A stretch of DNA of 64,000 nt, taken from Oxytricha trifallax. Its lineage: Eukaryota > Ciliophora > Spirotrichea > Sporadotrichida > Oxytrichidae. The notes below the pieces were generated by a model. That model searched no databases. It saw only the letters and a list, made by a program, of their open reading frames with translations, and was not told the origin of the DNA. Where the stretch lies: assembly GCA_000711775.1 (NCBI GenBank), contig ARYC01000748.1, forward strand, positions 1-64,000. The letters are read 5' to 3'. The position numbers and the translations under genes were made by a program. Position 1 is the stretch's first letter. Every line of letters starts with the position of its first letter. Below, piece after piece: positions 36,501 to 49,800 of this stretch.

Positions 36501-39500
36501 AATTGCTAATTATAAATCATTTAATGCAATTGACCTCTCTTAATATTTTATATTCATTTCTGAGCTCTTGGCACTTATATTTAAATAAAAAGATTATTAA
36601 AACTTCTGCCAAGATATAAAGATTATGCTTTCATGAAGCGGCTACTTTTTCTAGACATGTTTGTTTTCATCGTTGTATTTAATAAAATATAAAATAAACT
36701 GAGTTATAAAATGTAATTTTTATATTACAATGTTGTCATTTTTCTGTTTGGTGACTTCATCCTCTCGAGAGTCTTCCTAGATACTTTATCAATTACATAA
36801 ATTCTGATTATGATCATAGGCAAATAAGCCCCACCTTTGAATCCAAAATCAAGGGGACATGCCTAAATGTAAACTTCATAGCACCCAAAGCAATTCTTAA
36901 TATGCTTCATGTCATTTTTGGAGTGCATGTCTGGCACAATGAATGACTTCAAATTATCAGTATCTAAATAGGCTCTTCTACCCACAGGAGCCATCTTGAA
37001 ACACTCAAAAATCACCTTATTATAGTCAATAATTATCTGTGACATGTTATAATCGCTGTACTTGTCATCCGATTCTTCTGTGAAGTATTTTGGAAAGCCT
37101 AATATTTTGTAAGCTTGCTCATTTATACCGTAAATGTTTCCATTAGGTGCTGCCATAATTTGTATTGATTTTCTGAATTGGTATTCAATGGGTGGAGGCA
37201 ACAATTCTGTATGCTTTTTTTCATCTACTTTCTTTAAAAATCCAACAAATTTAATTCCTTCTTTCTCTATCATAGGCACTGATGTTACATAGATAAAAAC
37301 TTACACCAGAAACCCATTCTTTTTCAATCCAAATATAACATTGAAAATAAATAGGGATAAAAAAACCTGTTGTATTATTTAATTATACTTCTCTTTGTTT
37401 GTTTAATACCTTAGGTTTAGCAGTCTCAAGGTAATTTTACAAAAATTAATCGTGCAAATTACCAACACATTTAGGCATAAGCATTTACATATTTTTGCCA
37501 ATTACTTCGTTCCTTCTATACCCCAACAAATCTCTAATTTCATGATTAACATCTTCAACTATGCCAATCTCGTGAGTAGATACTCTCATGACTATTACCA
37601 CATATTTTACGTTGCTTGAGAAGTTTTTCACAAGTTCTTCAAAAAGTGTTGCTGCTTCATACGATTAAAAGGTTTTCTAGGCATTTAATCAAACAATTTA
37701 TTTGGAAATATATCAAAAATAATTTAATTTATTATGATTCAAGAACTTCTTGAAATACTTTTCGCTCTCTTCGTCATTATTCATTACTTTTTAGGTAAAG
37801 ATCGCATAAATTCTTAGTAGATAACCGTGATGAGGATTTATATTGAACATACTCAATACTAAGTTGTAAATTTAATTAATAATTTCAATAAAATTAGCTA
37901 TATTTTAAATTTAATAATTATCTTAAATCTGCATATTCATTAGAGTAATCTCTGTCCCAACTTTATGCAAATTATTAGCGTCAAAATCTGATTTCTTAAG
38001 CAATTCTTTCCAAAATTCTAAGCATTTATCTGAAATCTATTCAATCCCATTCTCAAATTTTTGTAAATTTTTTGCAAACAAATATACTTTCTTGACATCA
38101 ATTCTTCCGCTTGTTGATGACCTCTACTTATGCACTTTATCCATATAATCTTCAATCTCTATTTTTACTTTGTAGAGGAAAAATTACCATTCAAGGGGGA
38201 TTTTATTTTTCCTTTCAATCATTAGAATTTCAAAGAGACCTTTAATTTCGTTCTTAAGAAGATAGTATTTAAAAGTGAGTTAAATTTATTTATAATTTTA
38301 TTTAATTTTTTAAAGAGATTTTGCTTTCCAGTAGAAAAGTAATAATCATAATTTAATAAGTTACTATAAAAAATTATTTGGGTTTTGATTGAATATAAGA
38401 AGCCAAGTATTTCAGTCTAAAAGAAAAAGGAAAAGTCTTTCCAGCCTCTTCAATCATGTTGTAAACATGTCTGTAAAATAGATTCCTAATTTATTTTCTA
38501 AGCTCACTTTTAGAAAGCTACGAATGCAACTCCTCATGTTCCCTTACTACTTCAATTTCATTCATTTTTTCAATGCTATTTTAAATATTTTTAGTCCTCT
38601 ACTAAGTAACTTCACTATTTCCCTTTTGTTAATCCATTTGATGAAGGACATTTTGAACGTTCATAGAACTTCCATTTTCAAAGGCACTTGATTAATATTC
38701 ATAAATGATGTCTAAATCCTTTTGTCGCCTGTTTGTTGTAGAGGATGGTTTGAGGTTGAAGGAACTTTTAGTACTAACTTTTTTCTCTGACTTTCTTATT
38801 TCAAACAGCAAGTTATCAATATTTATCGATTGCTTATTGATAATGTTTTGCTTTACTAAGTTCTACTTTTCTTCCTCTTCCTCCTTGATAATTCGCTCTT
38901 CTATAGAGCCAATCTTCTTTTGTATCTTTATAATATCAAATTAGTCATTCCTACTTTGAAAGTCATAGTCAATATATCTCTCTATTTGGTTAATTCTTTG
39001 GATCAGAGTGTTACACAAGCACTTTTCATTAGCTGATTTTCTAAACTTACAAGCGTACCAGTGATTTCTAAGAATGCCATACAGCTTGATACGATCATCC
39101 TCATTTTTCTCAGAAGACTAAATTAAGTCAAGCAAATAACCAAAATAAGATTCAGCCACTACATCTGACCCCATTTCTTTAAAGCTCTATCTCTCTGGTC
39201 TGAAAATTCTCGCAAATTTCCATTTAGTGTAGATTTATAACATCACAAAGTAATAAGGGAAAAGTCCTCCCAATATTAGGAAGATAAAACCATAAATATT
39301 GATATTAAATTTTGCAGTTTTTTGCAGGAAATTCCAAAAAGCAAGCCAAAATATTGAGAATTCAGCAAATAGGGTCCAGTATTTAAAGTTATTTTGGTAA
39401 ATTCTTGTATATTGATAGCGCTCAAACATCAACGAGAATTGATAGAAAGTGAAAATGCCCAGCGCAATTGGGCTGTCTGTAAGTATTTCGAAGTTGAAAA

Positions 39501-40800
39501 GAGCAATCAGAATTTTCTTAAATAGCTTAATTTGATGAATTCTTGAAGGAATTTGCCTCCAAGGCAATTTCGACTTCATATTCAAATCTTAAAATAGAAT
39601 AGCTTCCAGAAATATACAAAATAGAGCTACTACTACCATAATAGATGATACTGCAATTAATATAACATGATCTCTATTAAGACAAGTGAATTCATTAACA
39701 GTAGCACCATATTCATCTTTGTAAGTTCCCATCCCTTCTAATTTTGAACAATTAATTATTGTTGAATAGAGATAAAAAGTAGGTAATACAAGGAGTTACA
39801 AACTCACAAATACTATAATGCTGAGTATTAAGTTCTAGTAATCTGAGTATTTATGTTAGTTAGTTTTTCTATGATTTTATGATATATTTTCATTTCCAGC
39901 CTGACCTGCTTTCACTATAAGCAAGGTTTAATAAAAAAATAAGGCACAATTTATAGTAAAAAAGTTAATAAACTCAAAAACTTCACTTACTTTAACTTTT
40001 GAATTTTGAAATAATTTTGCTGCCACTTGTTGCATGATCTTGTTGGTTGAATTCCTCCGCTCTCATAACTTTTCTGCTCCCAATCCATAAGAGTCTTACA
40101 AATAAAACATATACATAATAATTATGTAAGTCCCATAAGCAAAAGAATAAATATAGATAAGTGCAAATAAAGAGCAATCTGAAAATCTCTGAATGCTGTT
40201 TTTCCTTTTTATTCAATCAATTAATTAGAGTATGATATAAAAATTTGATAACAATAATTATTTCAAGAATGATAAGAAGGTGATAATTCAAATATCTAAG
40301 AAGGTTATATGATCCCTTCCAGTTTAAAATGCTTTCTTAGGAATTTTCAAAATTATTATTGTTTCCTGACTAGTTGCTACTTATTGTTTTTACAGTGTAA
40401 TTAAGAAGCATTTCAGATAAACTATCATTAGATTGTAAAAAGTTTTCGCCTTCTAGCATTCTATGATAATCATAAGATTCGCTGAAGTTTATTAATTAAG
40501 TTTATATTGATACCATATGTAATCGATTGAATTAAATTAAGTTGTTATGTATTTCTAGATTAAAGAGTGCGTAATAAATGGTTTACAAATATTCCAAAAT
40601 AAGTATAAGGAATAAAAACATGGGATGCATCTGAAATGCTTAAATCATCAAATGGTTTGCAGTAAACATTTTCTTTTTGAAGAGCTACACAAACCTGGAT
40701 ACACTGTTTTCATCTTGTTGTAAAAAGTTCCTCCTTTTTATTAGAGAGTTACCACCAGAGCCCAATGGACCATTTCCAGAGAAATTGCCACCTGTAATAT
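33549..40800 (-). CDS. Large multi-pass membrane protein with PAS-like region
   Basis: Reads leftward from about 40800 (ITGGNFSGNGPLGSGGNSLI) to TGA 33549. N-terminal hydrophobic segments: MHPMFLFLILILEYLQTIYY (about 40600), YHLLIILEIIIVIKFLYHTL (40250), FRLLFICTYLYLFFCLWDLH (40150), then others to FIFLILGGLFPYYFVML near 39240. A soluble region follows, with charged helices and a PAS-like block at 36863-37279 (NGNIYGINEQAYKILGFPKY). The C-terminal half has further membrane segments and ends with LLILLVAWPRFLRRMNN and the ciliate-typical ILTLIPSRLIISNNNIKQII. This arrangement is that of the large ciliate PAS/transmembrane family, of unknown function and probably sensory. Interruptions lie near 36600-36720, 37330-37480, 37660-37740, 38270-38400 and 39890-39990. 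A TGA stands in frame at about 40223 between two good blocks, so an unrecognised short IES or a nonsense change is present. The 5' exon was not found. Confidence 0.6.
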
Positions 40801-41300
40801 TATGAGAATGATAAATATATTATTAGGAATTCTTTTAAATAATATGAAAATAATATTTCGAGAAACTAAAATAAATATCTTAAAATCGATAGTATTTTGA
40901 TAGTATTATTTTTTGGCATTTTATATTAATTGATCTTACTTTAAATAATTAGTTATCTTTATTATACTACTTATTCTAATTAATAATTTAAAACTTAAAT
41001 TCTTCTACTAAATTATAATTAAATAAGCAGAATCTTCAAGTTTATTATCTAAGTAATGATTATTTTGAAGGGATTAGATTTAATCATATTTTAATTAAAT
41101 ATAATGGTTTTTTTTTTAATTTTTGAATAACATAGAATGGTATAGCTAGTAATTATTGAGACAAAAATAGATTTTACAGTAAATTTTATATTATCAGCCC
41201 AACTCCTATTTATATTTCATCTATCGCCTGATATAACACCTATCACTTCTTATTTAACAAATAATTTATGGTAATTGTTAGCTTTCTATTATGTAAATGA

Positions 41301-42181
41301 TCAAAACAAATAGCGTGAACTTACAATCTTAGGGAAAATCCCATTTATGCTGGTGTGTTCTCTCTTTACTGGTGCCTCTAAGATTTTATTGTAATTTACT
41401 TCATTGCTTTCATTAGAAACAAATGCTTCTAGTGCCTTGTACAACAATTTGAATTCAGCTTTTGAGGTTTAAATATTGATTTCGAATAAAATATGATTTA
41501 TATAAGAGGGCATTGGGAAAAATTTGCATTTGGCAAAGACAGCCTCAAGCTAAGATTCTGTCAATACTCCTTTCTTCATTCTCGACTCTTATTCCTGGCA
41601 GTAGTCAAGGAACTTAAATTGCATGAAAATTCAACGATTATGATAAAATGCTAATGTAAACTTCAATTTGTTAGCCTTGTCATTTCTGCCAAACTCCCTG
41701 CGGTCTCCCTTCTCATTCAAGTCATTTAAGAAATTTCTGACTCTGTCCCAGAGATCATCCAAGAATTAATTGGTGGCCAGTAGACTGCCATCTGCCCCTC
41801 TATCTGCATCATCACTTGCCTTAATCAATCCCTTCGCTTTTTACTCTTCATACTTACGCACAACTTTCTTTTCCTCCAAGGTCTTGAGGATTTCTTACTT
41901 TTTGCGGGCTTCTCTACAGTGAGTTTAGAATCATTTTTAATCCCCAATTTAAATTTAAATATACATGGAGCCAAATAAAATAAAATGCTACAGATATTAC
42001 ACATAACTTACTCTTTATCATCGTCTAAATCCCATTCTTCATCTGAGTAGTCCTGTATTTTATCTTCTTCTTCGTCCTTGAGCACCCCGGTATTCTTGGG
42101 GTAAGCTTCTGAACCTAACTTACCAAGGCTTCCAAAGCCCTTCGGTTTATTATTACTTGCGGAAAATAGTGGATCTGTCAT
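41301..42181 (-). CDS. Unrecognised acidic protein next to the EF-hand cluster
   Basis: Starts MTDPLFSASNNKPKGFGSLG at 42181, ends FPKIVSSRYLF, TGA 41301. A canonical GTAAGT...TGTAG intron at about 41916-42011 (plus coordinates) separates the acidic DEEWDLDDDKE from EARKKQEILKTLEEKKVV. A 48-bp IES with pointer AAGTT removes an in-frame TGA. After joining, the sequence NDKANKLKFLDYCQEQESRM continues to LTESQLEAVFAKCKFFP and FKLLYKALEAFVSNESNEVN, helix-rich and possibly degenerate EF-hands. About 230 residues. I do not recognise the family. Confidence 0.6.
41611..41663 (-). other. In-frame 48-bp IES with pointer AAGTT (minus strand)
   Basis: Plus-strand AACTT at 41611-41615 and 41659-41663. 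The 48-bp unit is a multiple of three but contains TGA in the coding frame; excision converts NKLKFTLAFYHNR-stop into NKLKFLDYCQEQ. This explains the stop without invoking UGA recoding. Confidence 0.65.
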
Positions 42182-42299
42182 TATAGTTTAAATTAATAGT
42201 AGTAATATAGTTAGTTATCTTCTATTTTGAAAATTAATTCAAATATTATAATTTATTTACATTTACATCATTTATATAAATCGGTCCAATATCTTTATT

Positions 42300-43811
42300 A
42301 TTTTAATCATAAATAGTGAATATGTATTTGATGCTGATTTTGATGGGAGACAATTGATATAAGAAGACGACACTATATTGATATTCAATGACATCAAAGA
42401 GCAGCTCAGATTAAACTTCCACACTTTAACATAAATTATAATTAAATTATAATCACTTTTGATGACATATTACAGAAGATGGGGAGACCTGATGCATTGG
42501 TTCCTCAATCATCAACTCAAGTGACTTCCAAAGATTTTGAAACATTGATTAAGGGCATGCCTACTGGCTATAAATACAGTACTTAACAGCTCAAGAATTA
42601 TATATTGATAATTATTGCAAGAATTACTAATTAACAGATGAATGAAAATAATTATTGAATACAAAGTAGTTAATCGAACTAATTGTTTTTGTCTTATTAA
42701 AAAGTGATATCAAGATAGAGTAGCACTAACTTGACTAATTACATTAATTTCTATTATTTTTTCCTCAATCAAGGAAATTTCTGCAATAAAAAGAATGTGT
42801 TCAAACTTTACTCTTAACAATCAGCTCCAAGTTTTGGAGGTATCAGTGGAGAAGCTTTCATTCCAACAATCGACTTCAAAGATAGATTCTTCCCTGGAAT
42901 ATTCTGGCAGAGAAACACTTAACAAACAATATTTGTTTTTAATTAATAGGAAGCGATTTCTGTATAAAAATATTATATACTTAGCCTCAAATTGGATAGA
43001 GTAGTGCTCCAAGCAATTCAAGTTTTGGTCTCGGAGATAGCTTAAGAAGCAGCAATTTAGAATCAAGGACTGAAAGTATGCAATACATTAATTAAATCTT
43101 TATTATTCAATATCAATGCACGTTGACAATATAATGGCTGGCAAGAAATATGAAGATGTGCAAAACGACAAACTGCTACTGTAAGAGCAAAAGATTAAAG
43201 AAAAAGAACTAAAATACATGTCTTAAAACAAAGGAGGTCTTGGAGTCATAAACGAAGATAGATTTGAAATGTAGAGTCAAAGCTCAATTCCATCAAGAGC
43301 TATCGATGATATAATGGCAAGAGACGTAGATCCTAGAAGAACTAAAAACTAACCAGGGGTCACTTCTTCCAAAATAAACACTGCCAATAATTCCATGAGA
43401 AGCGGTACTCTCCAAAACATCTCAGGAGCCCTTAGTCATGAGAATCTTCAGAAATTCAAAAGTAATTAAGACTACTATAGACAGTAAGAAGCAATTATCA
43501 AGTAGATTCCTCTTGAAGAGAGATTCAAGTTTGACAAAAGTTTGGACTAGTTCTTTAAAACATTCTGCAAAAGCTTGATTGAGGAAGTTAACAATGGGCC
43601 AGTCAAGAGAGACATCAATAGCTTTGTCGTTCATTATGGCAAAGAACATCCTGGCTTCGTTAATTACTCAGAGTTCAAAATTAAATTTGATGTTTAATAA
43701 TACATAAAAGATATATAATCTTACCATGCTGATAGAGTTATTATTGAACACCTTCAAAGGCTTAGTCAAGCTTTTCATAATCAAATTTGTCCATGCTATC
43801 TAATATACTGA
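42300..43811 (+). CDS. Unrecognised Ser/Gln-rich protein
   Basis: Coding blocks: EYVFDADFDGRQLIQEDDT (about 42320), RPDALVPQSSTQVTSKDFET (42485), a Ser/Gly stretch SAPSFGGISGEAFIPTIDFK (42825), SSFGLGDSLRSSNLESRTES (43020), and a long block 43120-43811 with MAGKKYEDVQNDKLLLQEQK and a C-terminal globular-looking region SLDQFFKTFCKSLIEEVNNG and VVHYGKEHPGFVNYSEFKIK. The start is not defined. The last 137 bp overlap the end of the opposite EF-hand gene, so one of the two 3' ends may be wrong. It is divergent from the gene ending at 42181. Family not recognised. Confidence 0.5.
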
Positions 43812-46800
43812 AAACTGTATTCAAAAGTGTTTTCTCGTCTTCATCAAGCTACACACCATACTTTTATAAGTGACTCTCTAACCCTAAGTAAAGATATGTC
43901 TTTTTTTTAAAGATATTTAAATATTATTCCTAATAAGCATATAATAATATTAAAGTTTAAATAATAACCAATATGAAAAATATAGATTATATAATTAATT
44001 AATTTAATAAATTATAAATAAATGACAGCTGAGTATATTAAATTTTTTAAAAAAATTTTGATCATTTTTATTTTAAATTAATAAATCTATTTAATAAACC
44101 CCAAACAATTAATTATAAAATCCTCAAACATTTTAGAGTTTTAACTGTAGAAGAGTCTCTTGCTCAATCCTACAATCATAGATCTACTCTGCTTCTTCAT
44201 TCTTGACTTCATGCCATCATTTTATTGCATCGATCTCTGCTCCTCTTCCAAGATTTACTCATTAAGGTCAGCTACTTCATCAAAGAACTTATCGCAATCA
44301 ATTGCAAGTTCATTTATGATTTTCTGTAGAATAGGTTTAACTTGCATGAAAGCATAGATTCCTCCCCCAGTTTGATTGTTCATGATTTCTTGAAGTGCTT
44401 TTGCAAATTCAACCACACTCAATTTCCCTGTATTCTTGTCGTCAAAGAAGTTCATTAACATACGAGCTTCATCTAAAGAAACACCGCTTTCTAGAATATT
44501 TGATATAAGTAGCAAATTCAGCTCCAAAAATTACTTAAATTAATTAAAATTTATTAGTTTTAAGCTCTTGAAACAAAACCTGTACGCTCTGTATCAAACA
44601 AAGCAAGTACTTATCTCATGCTGAGTCTCTTGGCTTAAATTCCATCAGCAATTTTCTTTAAGACATTGAAGACTTACTGCTTAACTGAGGAGCCCTTTTT
44701 AACTTATTACACACCTGAAGACAAGGCTTGTTCTAGTTTAGATCCACCACCGATCTTGTTTGTAACGAAGGTTATTCCATCTACAAATTAAAGTCGTACT
44801 ATGGCATTTTCGTTTCTGTCGTCTAGGTAGTTATAATTATTTATATGCTAGCTAATCTTAAATTTTAACCAAATTATGATTAGATTTACAAATAAGTTGA
44901 AGAATTCAATGAGATCCTCGATTGAGATACCAAGATCCATACCTTGCATACATTTTATGAAAACTTCCTTGCTTATTTTGCCATCTCTCTCCTTATCAAA
45001 CACATCAAACAGCTTCTCAATTGTAATATCATAGAAGTTTATCATTTTATTCAACTATTGGCAGCACTATGCGATGAGTGGGTCAACGAAGCCCTTGTCA
45101 AAGAATGCTACATTAATGCGTTTACGAGTCATATAATCCAAGAATTCTTTAAAGGAACATTCGTAACGACCATGATTTGCCTTTCTGACATCTACTATTA
45201 CTTTATTGGCTTCGTTTTAGTTCAAATTATTTATAATAAAGACACTTTTATTTATGTTCAAAATGATTCCAAGCTTCTCAAACAACTGCTGGATACCCTT
45301 GATGTTAGCAAATTAGTTAGGCATGTATTTAAGAGTGTCATATATTATAGCTTCTAATGTTGTGTTTTTCTTCTCTAATTTATCTTTGACAGTTTCATAG
45401 AGATCGTCTAACTCTTAGCGAGTTTTCAATTCTTCCCCTTATAATTTGCTATTCTCAATATCTTCATCATTTTGTTATTGAGAAATAGAAATATTCATTT
45501 TATATAAATTACTTATAATTTTGAGATTCAGTAATACTGGTCTTCTTCATTTTCAAGAAGACTAGATATTGATTTAACTTCTTCAAGTCTGACTCTGTTA
45601 TTTTTAGTTCTATCAATGATATCGAAAACTTTCTTCAATTCCTTCTTTGGAATGTTCATTCCTACAAACTCATTCAGCAAGGCAAATTCTTCAAAACTCA
45701 AGGATCCTTTTTATTAAGTATCATGCTCAGAGAACACCCTTTCTAGAGGTATTTATTGCTTTTCTAAGGCAAAGTTGAAGGTAGTAATCCATTCTTAAAT
45801 AATTAGCTTCTCGTATGATTTCTCCATTTCAAGCTTTTTAGCACCTTACACTACGATTCTCTCAAATTCTTAAGCTGCAATTGAGCTATCTTTTCCTTCA
45901 AATGGCACTGACGAAATTAATTTCTCAATTTCATCTTATGTTAGACCAGCTCTGAGCTTTTTCAAGCCTGTCTTTAGTTCTTTAGCAGAAAGTCTACCAG
46001 CTGCTGTCTTTGTACCCTTTTCTCTCCATTAAGTAAAGAGGCGTTTGTAGCTTAAATTCTTTTGTAAAACCATGCCATGGATCTTAATGAAGGATTGGAA
46101 AATCCAGTTTTCATCTCTTTTGACTAACACTGCATCGTGGAGCTGTTTGAAAGTGAAACGAGTGGTCGCTTTTTAAGTCTTACGATCAATTTACTGCTTT
46201 TGTTAGTCTGTACTATCTGTTCCTTTTGTAAATCACAATTTAAAAGAATATACTTAGGATAGTGATAAAAAGTGCAAATCAATCTGAGTTTTTCTTCAAA
46301 TTAAATTTCTATTATTGTGAATCTTTCATCAAATATACATTTTTTTTATTTCAACTACCACATATTTTTAATTGAAATACGGTTTTACCTACTTAGCAGA
46401 TATATTCAAATATCTTGACAAGCTCCTCTTCTGTGAATTCAAGCCCCATCATTAGCGACTCATTGACAAAGTCATGCTTGAACACAAACTTATGATCATC
46501 TGGATCGTACATTTTATAAGCCTTTTCTACTGCAATGTTCTTCTTCTTTAGCTATTGTCTGAACTTATTGACTAAGTTGTTCGTGTTATCAACTGATTTT
46601 TAGAATTTGAAGCATCCACTGGAAATGAATGCGTTTAGCAATTCGTAGTAACTCAAGCTGTCCATGTCCACATCTTTGTCCTTGGCATCTCTATGGCTGT
46701 CTTAAGTGCTTACACGGGATCTAAAAATAAATAAAACTATAATTTATCTTCTTGATGATAGTGGCTGGGAATCTTCTTTTGATTTAAGGTAGAGTTTCTT

Positions 46801-49800
46801 TACAGGTCTTTTTATCATCTTCCAAAGACTTTCATATTCTTTGTTGTTTATATAGACACAATACAAGCTATTTCTGAATAATTTAGTGTAATTTATTTAA
46901 ATTATAAAATTAATTGTTTAACTTTCAGGTTTTTATATTAATTTTTCAAAACAGAACTTTGCTAAATTAAGTGATGAGGAAATTAGAACAATTATTATAA
47001 AAAACCATTATTTAGAAAACAATTAAAAATTTTATATAAAATCATTTTATTCAAAATAATTCTCTTTTAATTATATTAATTCCAAATGCCTGAACACCAG
47101 TCTTGAATTCAATCTTACTGATCTTACCGCTTAAATTTACATCCAAGTTGATAAAGAACTCGAAGGCACTGATTTTCTTAGCACCGATGAGTGCATTAAT
47201 TTTCTGCATGATCTCATTATTTTTCTTTAAAGTGAGTCCTAGAAGCTTTTCAATTTTGGCTTGAAGGTTTTATGAGTACAAAACATAGTCAAGTTTTTCT
47301 TCATTCTCTCTTATACCACCAGCTTCAAGCAAAATTTTCGGGGGGGGAAGTTTCCTGCACTGGTTTATGATAAAAAAAAAATTTTAGGGAAGTTTCCTGC
47401 ACTTTTTTTAATTTAATATGTTTTTTAATTTTTTTTAATTTAATTTCTCTTTATAACAACTATCAACCAACTTCATGTCTAATTTTATTGTTATAATTAC
47501 TTTAAATTATCAATCAATAGTCAATATCTTTCTTAAGATTCCAATAACTCTGACATTTTTATCTAATATTTGTAGTCTGTCTCTTAAATTTTATATTGCT
47601 TTACTATAATAATTTCTAATATTGTATCCAATTGTTAGTGTAGTTCTGATTTAATTTATCTTGTTCTTACCATGCCTATATAATGTTATACTATATTTTC
47701 TTGAGCTACTTCAATGATGAATAATATGCTCTAAATATTTGATGGGTCATAAAAATATTAAATTTGCTAATAGATGTAATATTATTTAAATTTAACATAA
47801 ATAAAAAAACAGTGCAGGAAACTTCCTCGAGTGCAGGAAACTTCCCCCCCCAAATTTTCATGTGTGGTTCAGGGTGTAAGATACCAAGTCTCTTGAAACC
47901 TCTAACTAAATCTTGGACAAGTATAGTTCCAGTATTAGTGTGATCATAGTTTGAGAAGATTTCATAGATTGAATCAGAGTTCACATCTATCAAACTCTTA
48001 ATTTTATGGAAAATGGCTTGTTAGGCCTGTTCAGCTGCTTGTTTTGACTTCTTTTGGATGTGAATGTCCATCTTTGAAATGAATTCGTCGTAAGATATTG
48101 AACCGTCCTTATCAGTATCAACTATGTTCATTAGGTCATCTATCTCATCATAGGTGAGACCAAGGTTAAGAGTTAGCCATCCTTATCTAAACTCTCTTCT
48201 TGAAATTGTTCCATCTCCATTTCTATCAAACAAAGCAAATGCTCTTCTTAAGTTGAAGTTTTAAAGATAAAAAGCAGTTGCAATTTTCTCAAGGATATCA
48301 TTAAGCCTCTTTAATCTTAAGTCTTCTGTTTCGAATTTCTTGCAGAACTTTTGCAAATCAACTTTTCCAATTTATTGTGGATCAGCAATTCTTCTCAGAA
48401 TTCTGTGTTCTTAGACTGTGAGAGGTAAGTTTAAGCTATTAATGGATTTCTTAAACTAGCTTACGGTAATCACTGATTTGTTGGGGTTTAATGGATCATA
48501 AAATTGTTAGAAGCAATCAAAAAAGGTAACTTCTCTCTCTACAAAGATCTCTATGATTTTGTTAATTAACTGCTATTCTCTTGCTCTTTATAAAGGATCC
48601 ATTTTGTTTTAGTGAAGATCTTGGTGTTCTTTCTCTCTTTTATCTAGCTCTTTCCTAAACTTAGTCATTTCATCCTCAAACATATCATACTCTTTCTATT
48701 TCCTTCTGTTATCATCGTCTTCTTTACGCATATGCTTTACAACTGGCTCTAGTGACTTAATGAGATTAAAGAATTAGATCAAATCATTCTTCACATTGAC
48801 TTATTAATCAGCATGCATCCCCTGATGAATTCTTCTGCTGCCTTTGATTGCATAAGTGGTCAGCAAGTCAATTTCATATTCAGAAAGTTCAAGTTTAGAG
48901 TCTCTTAGTAAATCTTAAAATTGCTCTCCAGTCAAAACTCCTGAGTGAGTTCCTTCTTGACCGAAATCTGAGATTAGTAAATCCTTTAGTACATCTAAAT
49001 GCCCACTTAATCTATCTAGTAAGTAATATCTGCCAGCTAAGGCTCTTGAAGCAACGATCCATTTATTAATATCAAATTGTGGAGCTAATTCTCTGGCAAA
49101 AACAATCTAGTTTGCAAATTCTTAATAGCTTATAAAACCATCACGATTTTCATCAGCAAAGTTAATGAGTAGCTTGAACTCTACATCAGTCAATACGAGT
49201 CCTAACATATCAAAGATTTTCTTTAAATGTTCATAAGAAACTCCTCCGTTGCCTTTTGCAAATATCTTAAATATTCTACCTACAAAATTGTGCACATTTA
49301 TAAATATAATAGATTCTTTTATTATACTGAGTTGAGATCATCATATCCATTTTACTTGAGGAAGCTACAAATCTTTGAGAGTAGATCTTCATAGTCTTAT
49401 ATTTAGTAGGTTGATTTCTTGTCAAGTTTAATTTCTTGCATTCTCTCGCCATAATAATCAACGCTTGCCATCATACCTGGTGCGTTTCTCTCGCCTCTTC
49501 TCTCCATAAAGATCTTAAAATATAGAAATTATATATAATAAATCTTGACGAATTCTTCATAATCCACACAGTCATCACTATTCAAGCACTCCAATTCAAA
49601 TTGAAGACCAATTAAAGTGTCTTAATCAAATATTTGAATGTAGTTGTGTTTTAAGACATTAATGAAGTGATGAATCTTGATTCTGCCTACACTTGATGGA
49701 TCAAATTATCTGAATTTCTCAACAAAATCTGAGAGCAGTACTTTTCCTTGCAAGTTTTTCAATTTTAATTGGACTCTATCAAAGTAATCAGTCTTCTTCA

